DNA from: Membranipora membranacea
Taxonomy: Eukaryota; Bryozoa; Gymnolaemata; Cheilostomatida; Membraniporidae
Direction of reading: 5' to 3'
Length of the DNA stretch: 64,000 nt
NCBI GenBank assembly: GCA_914767715.1
Contig: OU612074.1
Coordinates: forward strand, 3,921,501-3,985,500
The translations under genes were made by a program, and so were the position numbers. Below the pieces are notes generated by a model. That model was not told the DNA's origin, searched no databases, and worked only from the letters and a program-made list of their open reading frames with translations. Below are positions 1 to 9,932 of this stretch, one piece after another (positions within the stretch are counted from its first letter, which is position 1; each line of letters begins with the position of its first letter).

Positions 1-517
1 TTTTTAGGCAGCAAGAAAAGTGACCATCTTAGTTTTAACAGGATTTTAATTGTTCCTGCGTTTAGTTACTTTATTACAAATGTGTGTGCAATTTCACAAA
101 CCCCTTATTTTATCAATTTTTGAGACATTTAACTTTTGTATTTTAATAAACGCTCACAATTTATGGATTTTAATTGGCTTCCGGGGAATATCAATGATTC
201 CTTTCTACATTTATCCAGCTTGATTTAAAGTTTGATCCTTAATTAAACTTGGCTGTTTTTTATAAAGCTTACCTATCAACAGAAAGGACCGAGCCAAATT
301 AAGACTCCCCAAACTTATCTCATTTATTAGCATTTATAATAAAGGGTTTTTACAAGAATTAAATTCTTCTGACATCCAGGATTTGTTTCCTCATTGAAGG
401 TGTTGGTATTACTCAATCATAGTACAATAAGTTCTAAAATTAACATATATTCCCTTCACAATGAATAATTTATAATGGTAATTAAGTAATCCAAATTCAA
501 ATTCAAATTGTTACATT
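1..517. repeat. Array intergenic unit at the window edge
   Basis: Bases 1-130 match 9503-9640 almost base for base. Bases 360-520 match 9640-9790 and 5920-6080. This is a non-coding duplicated unit, truncated by the window edge. Confidence 0.8.
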
Positions 518-630
518 TTTTGCATGAAGTCACATTGTAAGTTGCTTTTTTGCTATGCTAAACGTATTTTGTAACACCAAAGTGTATTTAATTAGCCTTT
601 ATTTAACACGATGGTGTGGTATAAAAATGA
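518..630 (+). promoter_or_regulatory. Promoter of copy 1: conserved block and TATA box
   Basis: A block with TGCATGAAGTCACATTGTAA, GTTGC, a T-run and GCTATGC (519-558) is shared with the other copies. TATAAAAA is at 620-627, 40 bases before the ATG at 667. TGAAGTCA is one mismatch from a CRE-type site. Conservation across paralogues that are otherwise diverged between the blocks suggests function, but recent duplication is an alternative explanation. Confidence 0.65.
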
Positions 631-666
631 GAGATCGGATGCTTCTTAGTCATAATTGTACTCAGC

Positions 667-3240
667 ATGGAAGTTCTTATTATTGGATGTCTGCTCTTCA
701 GCTCAGCTCTGGCAGGTAAGCACACTTACATACTTACGCACTTTCACACTTACACAATATACACTCAGGTGGTAGGTTTTTTTTAATAAATTTAAAGTAG
801 GAGACAACCACAGAAGCTATATTTTGATACTTGATGCATAATGATTTTGCCCTTCTAAATTTTCATTTTATAAATAAATATTAAATTAAAAAATTAAAAT
901 AAATTTATAAATATTTCAATCGGGAACTCTTTCCACAATTTTGTTTCAGTAACAGACATACCCAATTGATTGGCCTAGTGATTAATACTCTCTAAATAAT
1001 TAAATTTTCATGGAAAATCTTCATGTATAAAAGTATTTATTTTTAGAATTAAAATATTATTCTGTTGTTTGTTTTGATCTTTATACATAAAGAGTCATAG
1101 CAATTACAAAATAATTTCAAAAAACAATATTATTACGTACAAAGAACCTGGCCCTGCAGATAATACATGATGACGAACATTTTTTAAACAATTTTCTTGA
1201 GAAACTCCCCTCAGGCAGATATCGCAGCCTTAAATACAGAACTCCCTGGGGTAAAGACTCATTCCTCAGACACTTGATTTTGATATTGCAAGATATTTTT
1301 TAATCCACTAGAAGTCAGACTTTACTTTACTCATTTTGTTTATGTTTCTTTTTGGTATTCTCTACTCATGTAACAGTATAAACACTCAATCTCGCAGCAT
1401 ACCTAATGTTTGTGACAAAATAAACCAACCAACCAACCAACCAACCAACCAACCAACCAACCAACCAACCAACCAACCAACCAACCAACCAACCAACCAA
1501 CCAACCAACCAACCAACCAACCAACCTTTCAATAATAAAGAATGCGCATTTTCTATGAGACTAACTTCCAAACATAGCTTCCCAATTTATTTCAGTTTAT
1601 TGCAGGGGATTAAGGTTTGCTGAATGCCCTGTGGTGCAGAACCAGAGTTTTTAGCTTAGGTTTTCATAGTTGCGTATGTTGCCTATCTGTGAAAGCAAAG
1701 TGCTAGTGGATTCATACTTTAGTAATGCCCGGGTTCAATGCTACTTTAAGATCCAAAGTTTTCGGCTGTCATGTAAAACAATGCGATTTGTTTTGAAGCT
1801 GTTACATACCCGCCGCCGATGATATTTTCTCGAGATAGACCAAGAGTGCCCAACCTAGATGACACAACTGTCACACCCGCTAATGCATGTCAGAATATCA
1901 CTCTTATCAGTCGGAACACTGCACGCAGGGACGCGCTGCACGCAGCACATACATCCAAGACTCTGACAATCATCAATAATATAACCATGGAGGTGGATTT
2001 GGGTGGCAAACAAGGTAATTATTTAAGTATAAGATTGACTGTAGTAACCACTGCCTATACAATAGCGTTTAGATATGGTAGATAATTACGGAAAGTCATG
2101 AGCTGTAGTTTATGTATTCCTACACTGATGTTTGAATGTATAATATGCAGAATGTTTGTGTTTCCCTTTATGAATCAAAATATAGTATTCACAATAGCAA
2201 CAGCTTCTTTGAATTGTTTCAAAACGATGATTGTGAGCTGAATTTATTATCTGTTCATATCTCATTTTTAGAATCTCCGATCTGTTTTGATATATACGAG
2301 CCAATAGGGGAAACTGATGGCATGTTTAGGACATACTATGTCATGTATATTTTCAATGAGGATGAAGATGCAGTACTGAGTGAGTGGTATTCTATAGCAC
2401 AGATGAACGCAGTTTACGGTGGAAAGTCTCTTGTTGCTCAGGTACCTAGTCTCCAACAATGTCAGATAAACTTTTGTGCACTCCGCTCTAAACAATCTAG
2501 ATGTCCAAAGCCATACAGTTTTACCATATTTGATCAGTGTCGTATTTGAAAGTTGACTTTCAAGCGATAGATTTGATCAGGAGTTGTCCCTAAGTATGAT
2601 GGTTGCTAAACAGATGAGTCCATGAATTTGCTTTCTCTATATTTGTTATCATTGTGGCAGATCACAATGATTGGTCTTATGATCAAGGTAACTAGAAAAA
2701 TACGCCATTTGTAAAGTATAACCCATATTTTTGTCATACTTATTTATAATTCATATTTTGTAGCCGAGTTATGAACGTCCAGAGACTCTCTCCTCCTGTG
2801 ACGATAAGGTGTTTGAGATCAGATACAGAGATATGTACAACTTTCAGCTCATAAAGCATTCAAGTAAGTTATCAAACGTGTACAGTATCTGCTCAGAGAT
2901 AATTAGCAGCAGAAGCTAGTTAGTTAGAAGTTAGTAGTTTTGAAAGTGAACTACAAAAAAAGACTATCCTAATAGCAGTTATACAATTTTTTCTTTCTGA
3001 TCAACCATCAATCCATGCCATTATGTTTGAAAATAAATGTTTTATTTGCACTGTTAGAGGCATTTTAACTGTTATATAGGCCTAGTATATACTCATTTCC
3101 CTTGTTTAGGGGAGGGAGAAAATACTGTGCTTTGTGCTGTATTGGATGAGAGTAAAAGGCACTCTACCAGGTTAGAAGCAAGGCTGACTCAAGAGAATGA
3201 ATGCGATACTGATAAATGGACATTCTATAAGATTTATTAA
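667..3240 (+). CDS. Secreted cysteine-containing protein, tandem copy 1 (5 exons)
   Basis: Five exons were assembled by splice sites and by alignment with copies 2 and 3: 667-715, 1799-2014, 2272-2441, 2764-2863 and 3110-3240. Phases are 1, 1, 0 and 1, giving 221 residues. Residues 1-16 form a typical signal peptide ending FSSALA, so the product is probably secreted. The mature N-terminus (about 17-45) is proline-rich and variable. After it come a conserved ACQNITL block, an exon-3 core with [14 protein letters not shown], an exon-4 SSCDD block and an exon-5 VLCAV block. Cysteines 47, 157, 187 and 210 are shared by all three copies; C93 is private to this one. N49 lies in an NIT sequon conserved in all copies. 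There are no membrane segments after the signal peptide and no domain that I recognise. A TATA box lies 47 bases before the ATG and AATAAA is at 3448. The function is unknown; the gene model itself is strong because three copies agree. Confidence 0.85.
1423..1526. repeat. (CCAA)n microsatellite in intron 1 of copy 1
   Basis: About 26 uninterrupted AACC/CCAA tetranucleotides. They create open frames on both strands (polar NQPT repeats, and VGWL repeats on the reverse) that are artefacts of the repeat. Confidence 0.95.
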
Positions 3241-3453
3241 ATTGCCCATTTTAATCACCATTCACCACACTTAGTAAAGTTCACCTAGTAGAGAGAAACT
3301 TTAAAGGTTGTATTAACACTTTGTTGATATAACTGTTGTTCCTTGTGCAAGTGAATGAAAAGAAAGAAAGAAAGGAAATTTTTCCTCCTTTTTTACCACA
3401 ACATTTGCTGCAATTTCTTTGTTGCATTACGTTAAATATTCTACCATAATAAA

Positions 3454-4575
3454 ATAAAAAATGATTAAATGTTCAGTTTGAATGTTATATTAACATTTTT
3501 AAGTTATTGTTCCATGATAATGACTTTTGCAGAAACTGCTATTAGAGCTCTCGCGCATCTCATTTCGATATTTCAATTAATATGAGGAGTCAATTTTGAC
3601 CATGTTTAAATGTTCGCTTGTACTTTTTAAAATCGTTTTGCTTCCATACAACATCAGGTCCAAGTAGTGTATGTGACTTTTATAGTAATGGTAACTAGTT
3701 TTATCTAGGAGAAAGAACCGGATGATTGTACTTTATATTTTCAAAGCAAATCGTTTACTTTTAGGCCATTTTAGTTTCAATGAGTTTTCATTTGTTTTGG
3801 AGGTTAGCAGCCTTAATTATAAGTGTGTTTGCGATTTTGGCAACCCTCCTTTATCATCAATATTTTAAATATTTCATTTTCGTATTTTAATAAACTGCTA
3901 CTTTTATCAGAGTAGAAAACAACAGAATTGATGACATTAAATTTACTTCTGGGATTTCCAATGATTAACTTCTACATTTATCCAGCTTGATTTAAAATCG
4001 GATCATCCATTTGAACTTGGCCGTTTTATAGAGGAGCTTAGCATCAACAAAAAAGATAGAGGCTAATTAAGCCCCCCCCCCCCTCTAGGAAGTAACCTAT
4101 ACTATTAGAATTATTGCTAAATATTTCAATTAGGTGGGTGTGATTAATTTCTGCTCAGAGGGGACCCTCAAGAAAATTAATGTCTGAATTAGCAGGATTT
4201 AAATTAACCAGCTGGGCTGTGGGATCATCTCTGACCAGGGGTGAATATCATAGCAGAATATCTGTTCAGTCGACATGAAACTGCGGATTTAGAGCAAAGT
4301 ATCAATGGAAAGTATTCCGTATTTTTATTTTTAGAAATTGAGCAGAATTGATGAGATTGAATTTACCTCAATGAATTTTGATGATACTAATTCACCTCTA
4401 CATTTATCCAGCTTGATTTAAAAATCGGATCGTTTACTTGAACTTAGCCGTTTTATAGAGGAGCTTAGCATCAACAAAAAAGATAGAGGCTAATTAAGCC
4501 CTCCCCCTCTAGGAAGTAACCTATACTTAGAATTATTGCTAAATATTTCAATTAGGTGGGTGTGATTAATTTCTG
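3454..4575. repeat. Intergenic tandem duplication, left part (~430-bp unit)
   Basis: From about 3925 a unit made of a segment A (ATTTATCCAGCTTGATTT... to GTGTGATTAATTTCTG) and a segment B (CAGAGGGGACCCTCAAG... to GATGATACTAATTC) occurs once. It starts again at about 4376 and, after the transposon, resumes from 5565 to about 5880. Segment A resembles 180-300 and 13380-13545, so it belongs to the repeated intergenic background of the array. No coding potential is seen. Confidence 0.8.
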
Positions 4576-5572
4576 ACCAGAGGTAGTGATGGCAACGAGA
4601 CGTGACAATTCCCGGTCTCGCGAGACAGTATCTCGTCCCGTCGAGACAGACAACTCTTATTACAGGTTTGGACTACTCGAATTGTAAATGGTGGTAGCTG
4701 GTCAAAATATTGCCTTCACCCAGACTCGAACCAGTGACCTAGTGATCAGCAGTCCACGGTTTTTACATGATGTCAATTGAAATTCAGACTATGATATAAT
4801 GGAATGATAGTTATTAGTCATGCTTTTGCTGCGATTATTAGACGGAAATGTTATCTTATTGGCTGTCAGATTTGATTGATTGGTTGTCTGTTTTGATTGT
4901 TAAGTCAAGGCCATATCTATGTAAACAACTTCCATTAAAAAGATGGAATGGATGATCAATGTGGAGCTTTCTCATTGATTTGGACCTTGGCAAGAGGGAG
5001 AAGGGATACAATGACTAATGGGGTATCAAGTTGTATAAATATGAGGAGATAGTTGAGCCTAAGCATATCCAGAAGCTGAATCACTGGACTGGTTGGTATA
5101 ATAAACAAGAAGAAGCAGCTTCTCCTTGGTTTAACTATTATTTAGTTATCACTATAGTATAGGCCTATGGTTTAGATTGGCTGAGGAGGATTACAGTAGG
5201 ATTACCCCCATAAATCATGAGTACAAGTTTGGGCAATGACAATCATGTGTGGCAGGCTGATATTCCAACGAAATTTAATTTGCAAGAATTAGTGGAAATT
5301 TGCAATAAATACTTGACAGAATTTGATGAAACTTGGTCTCAACATAGTTCCTTATTGCTATGGATGATAAGTTACAACTTGAATCAAATGTACTATAACT
5401 ATAAGCTGATTGCACTAGTGAAAGTGAATGAATATCCACCATTCTTTTAAATTGTGATATCTGAAGAATGTTTTATCGGCATCGATATATGTCTCGATCT
5501 CGTCCCGGTCCCGAATTTTCTTGCTGTCTCGGTCTCGTCCCGCCCACACAGTTTGCCATCACTAACCAGAGG
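4576..5572. mobile_element. Non-autonomous hAT-like transposon with 8-bp TSD
   Basis: The element spans 4584-5564 (981 bp). It begins TAGTGATGGCAA and ends TTGCCATCACTA, a perfect 12-bp terminal inverted repeat of hAT type. It is flanked by the direct repeat ACCAGAGG at 4576-4583 and 5565-5572, the 8-bp target duplication typical of hAT. Subterminal regions are rich in CTCGTCCC/GGTCTCG motifs, which suit transposase binding. The only internal ORF (5217-5450, 77 residues, starting MSTSLGND) has no visible transposase motif. The copy is therefore non-autonomous. It sits in the second unit of the local tandem duplication; the first unit keeps the uninterrupted sequence. Confidence 0.9.
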
Positions 5573-5890
5573 GGACCCTCAAGAAAATTAATGTCTGAAT
5601 TAGCAGGATTTAAATTAACCAGCTGGGCTGTGGGATGATCTCTGACCAGGGGTGAATATCATAGCAGAATATCCGTTCAGTCGACATGAAACTGCGGATT
5701 TAGAGCAAAGTTTTCAAATACCAATTTCGGTTCCATCAACGGAAAGTATTCCGTATTTTCATTTTTAGAAATTGAGCAGAATTGATGAGATTGAATTTAC
5801 CTCAATGAATTTTGATGATACTAATTCACCTCTACATTTATCCAGCTCGATTTTAAGTTGGGTCGTTTATTTGAACTTATAGCGTATAGG
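5573..5890. repeat. Intergenic tandem duplication, right part
   Basis: Continuation of segment B after the hAT insertion (GGACCCTCAAGAAAATTAAT onward), about 95% like 4160-4375, followed by the start of a third segment A. No gene is seen here. Confidence 0.8.
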
Positions 5891-6069
5891 ATGGTTACAA
5901 GAAAAGAAGAATAAATTCTTGTGACATCCAGCATTGGTTTCCTCATAGAAGGGGTTGGCATTACTCAATCATAGTACAATAAGTTATAAAACTAACATAT
6001 AATCCCTTCACAACGAATAATTAATAATGATAAATAAGTAATCCTAATTCAAGTTCAAATTTGTTACAT

Positions 6070-6245
6070 TTTTTGCATGAAGTCAAATTGTAAGTTGCTT
6101 TTTTTGCTATGCAAAATAAAGTTTCTAACACAAAAGTGTTTTTAATTATCCTTTATTTAACACGATGATGTGGCATAAAAAGAGAGATCAAATGTTTCTT
6201 AGTCGTTATTGAACTAAAAATAAAAGTTCTTTTTCGGATGACAGG
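6070..6245 (+). pseudogene. Dead promoter and first exon of a fourth family member
   Basis: This stretch aligns with the upstream block, TATA region and first exon of copies 1-3. It contains the TTGCATGAAGTCA...GTAAGTTGC block (6073-6110) and the AACACGATG-ATGTGG spacer. The TATA box has become CATAAAA at 6174. At the start-codon position, ATGGAAGTTCT reads ATAAAAGTTCT (6220-6230), after which the homology decays. No exon 2-5 counterpart follows before copy 2, which has its own promoter from about 6600. It is therefore the relic of a partial or deleted copy. Confidence 0.7.
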
Positions 6246-6639
6246 GAACCACATGCATACTCTAGAATGCTCGAGAGACTTTTAGCTTTGTTACTTGCAA
6301 ATCAGAACATTTCTGTGTAATTCAGATTACAGATTTATGGATTTATTTATTTATTGACCCACTGTTACAAATGTGTTATGCATCATATAAAACAGGTGGT
6401 TGAGTACTCACGTTGGAATAAAGAAAACTAATGCAGTTTTGCTGATGAAATATGGGCGGTTTACAGGAAAAGAACCTGAGGAAATGCCGTATCCTGCTTA
6501 TCTTTGTTATGGTTTGGTTATGGTCAATCATTATAGTACAATTGTGTGAATCCCCTTATGTGTAATCCTGTCACAATTGAGAGATCATAAAGCAATTATT
6601 AACCCTTGTTCTGTAATTTTGTAACAATGTATACGTTTT

Positions 6640-6752
6640 TTTGTATGACGTCACATTGTAAGTTGCTTTTTTGCTATCCAATTTTCACAGCACCTGCTAA
6701 TATTTTGTGTCTTCCTTCATTACATGTTTGAGTGCGGATGTGGTATAAAATT
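6640..6752 (+). promoter_or_regulatory. Promoter of copy 2: CRE-like site, conserved block and TATA box
   Basis: A perfect CRE palindrome TGACGTCA is at 6646-6653, at the position where copy 1 has TGAAGTCA. It is followed by CATTGTAAGTTGC, a T-run and GCTATCC. TATAAAA is at 6744-6750, about 48 bases before the ATG. Factor binding is inferred from the motif only. Confidence 0.62.
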
Positions 6753-6797
6753 GAGATATTGAATGCTTTTAAGTTATTATTAAATCTCGAGCTCACC

Positions 6798-9036
6798 ATG
6801 GATGTTCTAATCGTAGAATTTCTGCTTTTGAACTCAGCTATGGAAGGTAAGCCTTGGCGCATACGGACAGGCAGGCACTATACTTAATCAGATGGTCATG
6901 TGCCTGTTCAATTTTAGATTTTAGTTTTCGGATAAAAAAACACTGCCACAATTATCATGGCAACACAATACTTTTTTAGAATTTTCCATATGAAAGGTGT
7001 ACATACTGAAAGAAGACATGGCACTGCCTATCAGTTTCCCTGTGGTTGGTGCAACAGAATACCCAAGATCACCTTAAATTTTCAGTTTGAGGTATTCTGT
7101 TGCAAGAGACTCAGGAAAATTGATATTGAAGATTATGTTGGCATTGAAATGATTTAATGTCATCAATACATTTTTCTGTTCAGCTATTCACATTCAGTCA
7201 CCAGTAATGTTTGATCACAACAATTACGGTCGAATTTTGATGAAGTTCGGAACTCAAACATTGAATGGTAGTTTAATACATCCAGCGTATGTGTGTGTTA
7301 ATTTCAACCTTGACTCTGAGTATGCTTTGAAGTGTAAAAAGCTACTATTTGAATAATTACCGTTGTTGATGTATTTTGTGTACCCATTACTTTATTTATG
7401 TACACATAGACAAACCTGGAGGTAAATGTAGGCGTCAGTGAGATTGACAGATATTTGTTTTGTAGCTGGTATGTCTCCCCAGCCAACGACAACCCCTGAA
7501 GTTAGACCAAGAGTGCCAACCCTAGATGACACGACTGTCACGCATGCTAGTGCATGTCAGAATATCACTCTTATCAGTCAGAACAGGACACAGAGGGACG
7601 CAATACGTGCATCAGGCCCAACGAAAGCTCTTACCCTCAACAATATAACCATGGAGGTGGATCTGAGTGAGGATCAAAGTAAGTCTCCAAGTCATAGATG
7701 GGTTGTTGTCTCATTACAATAGCAGTGAGACATGGTAGAGAATTATGGCAATTCATGAGTTGTTGTTTTTATAGTATAAAGATGTTATCTATCTGAATAC
7801 ATATCCAGGGTATATATCTTTCCCTCTATGAATCGAGCTATGTAATTCATAGTAGCCATGCAGTTAACCTTAATGTAGCCGATGGCTTTTTTGTAAGTAT
7901 CAGCATATAGAATAATAATATAATTTTCTCACTTTCAGATTCTCCAGTGAAGTTCGATATATATATGCCAGCAGGAGAATCTAATCGCACATGCTATGTC
8001 ATCTATATCTTCAATGAGGATGAAGATGCAGTACAGAGTGAGTGGTATTCTCTAGTACAGTTGAACACAGGCGGCAATAAAACGTCTCTCTTTGCCCATG
8101 TAAAGTAGTATCTAATTTCGGCAGAGCAACTGTTATACCCCTCACCCTATACAGTATGGGTTACCAGATCCAAACAGCCTTACTGTCATTGATTTGGTGA
8201 TTTAGGGCTTACCATAGTATATGTTCAATGTAAGGTCATCCTTCTAGCATTATATGTGATCCGTAGTTGGGTCGCCTCTCATTATGAAGGTCCCTAAACT
8301 GAACTTTGCTATTTATAAAACATATAATATTATTGGGGCAGTATCGGAATGTTTGGTCTCATCTGAAAATGATCAAGAGAGGTAACTCAAAAAAACACAG
8401 CTTTATTAGTGAAAATTAGTCAATTTCTTTATGATTAAGATTTAGCATTCATATTTTGTAGCCGAGTAATGAACGCCCTAAGACTTTGTCCTCCTGTGAT
8501 GATAAGGTGTTTGAGGTCAGATACAGAGGTAAATATGACTTTTGGCTCATAAAGCATTCAGGTAAGTTATCATTTGTACAGTATATGCTTAGAGATTGTT
8601 AGCAGCTGTTTGATGACAAAAATATATGCATGAGATTTATTTAAAAGTTAACTGCAAAAAAAACTACCTTGACTGTAGTTATATAATTATAATTTCTAAC
8701 CAAGCATTCTGTTTGAAGACAAAATCTCTTTTTGCACTGTTAGAGGCATTTTAACTGTTATATAACCTTATATTTATTTCACTTGTTTAGGGGATAGAGA
8801 AAATACTTTTACAATGTTTTACAGTAAAAGGCATTTTGACTATTATGATCTATAATAGTATTATTTTCCCTTGTTTAGTGGATGGAGGAAAAACAGTGCT
8901 TTGCGCTGTTGTTGATACAGATGTGATTTTCAAAGGCTCTATTGGATTATCAGCTAGGCTGATTCCGGAGAATGAATGCTATATGAATACCTGGACATTC
9001 TATGAGAATGATATATTCGGCAAATTTGATTTTTGA
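6798..9036 (+). CDS. Secreted cysteine-containing protein, tandem copy 2 (5 exons)
   Basis: Exons 6798-6846, 7466-7678, 7939-8099, 8462-8561 and 8879-9036 join in the same phases as copy 1 and encode 226 residues. The signal peptide begins MDVLIVEFLLLNSAME. The mature start (GMSPQPTTTPEVRPR) differs from copy 1 but then converges on RVPTLDDTTVT and ACQNITLIS. Exon 3 is nine bases shorter than in copy 1 (loss around the ETDGMF position) and keeps [12 protein letters not shown]. Its donor is CAT|GTAAAG, weaker than CAG|GT in copy 1. Exon 5 ends with a longer tail, with NECYMNTWTFYENDIF before the stop. All four family cysteines are kept. An extra acceptor-like copy of the exon-5 start lies just upstream (about 8780-8810). 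The gene looks intact. As with its neighbours, no known domain is recognised. Confidence 0.82.
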
Positions 9037-9787
9037 TGTTCATTCAATCAGACACTTAGTCGAGCTCACCTAATTGAGAAAAAATGTAAATATTTTTTTT
9101 AAAACTGTTGTTCCATTTTAAAATGAATGAAAAGTAAGAAAACACGAAAAAAAATTTTATCTCTCTGTTCTTCCAATATTTCCTTAATTATTTTGGCACA
9201 TTATGTAAAACATCCGACCAGGATGATATTACCTGCCAAATAGAAAAGTGTATAAAAATAAGTAGAGAAAGAACACTTCATTTTGCAGTATCCCTTATAT
9301 TATGATTTATAGCCTCATGCATCTATGATCTTTCAATAAGTATGACAAATGATTGTATGACTATAATTTATTGTTTTTTTTCAATTTTTTTGTTCCATAC
9401 AACATCAAGTAAATACAGTGCATGTAACTGTTATCATAGTCGTCAGTAATATGATTTGGGAAAAAAAATGATTGCTCTTTTATATCGAAGAAATGATTTA
9501 CTTTTTAGGCAGCAAGAAAAGTGACCATCTTAGTTTTAACAGGATTTTAATTGTTCCTGAGTTTAGTTACTTTATTACAAATGTGTATGCAATTTCACAA
9601 ACTACCCTAATTTTATCAATCTTTTAGACATTTAACGGCTTGAAATCTTGTGACATCCAGTATTTGTTTCCTTATTGAAGGTGTTGGCATTACTCAATAA
9701 TAGTACAATTAGTTGAAAAGTAACATATAATCCCTTCACAATGAGTAATTACTAATGGTAAAATAGTAATCCTTGTTCAAATTGTTA
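9037..9787. other. Intergenic between copies 2 and 3
   Basis: The 3' flank of copy 2 resembles the 3' flank of copy 1 (the TCCATACAACATCA stretch at 9393 and at 3646). From 9503 to about 9640 the sequence is nearly identical to bases 1-130 of the window. No coding sequence is seen. Confidence 0.7.
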
Positions 9788-9894
9788 CATTATTTGCATC
9801 TAGCACATTGCAAGTTGCTTTTTTTGCTATGCAAATAAATTTTGTAACATGACCAAAGTGTATTTAATTATCTTTTGTGGGAAGGTATAAAATG
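9788..9894 (+). promoter_or_regulatory. Promoter of copy 3: two octamers facing each other, and TATA box
   Basis: The shared block is present (CACATTGCAAGTTGC). It is flanked by ATTTGCAT at 9792-9799 and its exact inverse ATGCAAAT at 9829-9836, both matching the POU octamer. TATAAAA is at 9886-9892, 41 bases before the ATG at 9933. Confidence 0.6.
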
Positions 9895-9932
9895 GAGAGA
9901 TCGAATGATTCTTAGTCATTATTTCACTCAGC

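Noticed and set aside
1336-1623. 95-residue ORF and its reverse partner with repeated NQPT or VGWL
   Set aside because: Produced by the (CCAA)n microsatellite inside intron 1; not coding.
5217-5450. 77-residue ORF inside the hAT-like element
   Set aside because: No transposase motif, no splice support, and the element is too short to be autonomous; kept only as a note in the element entry.
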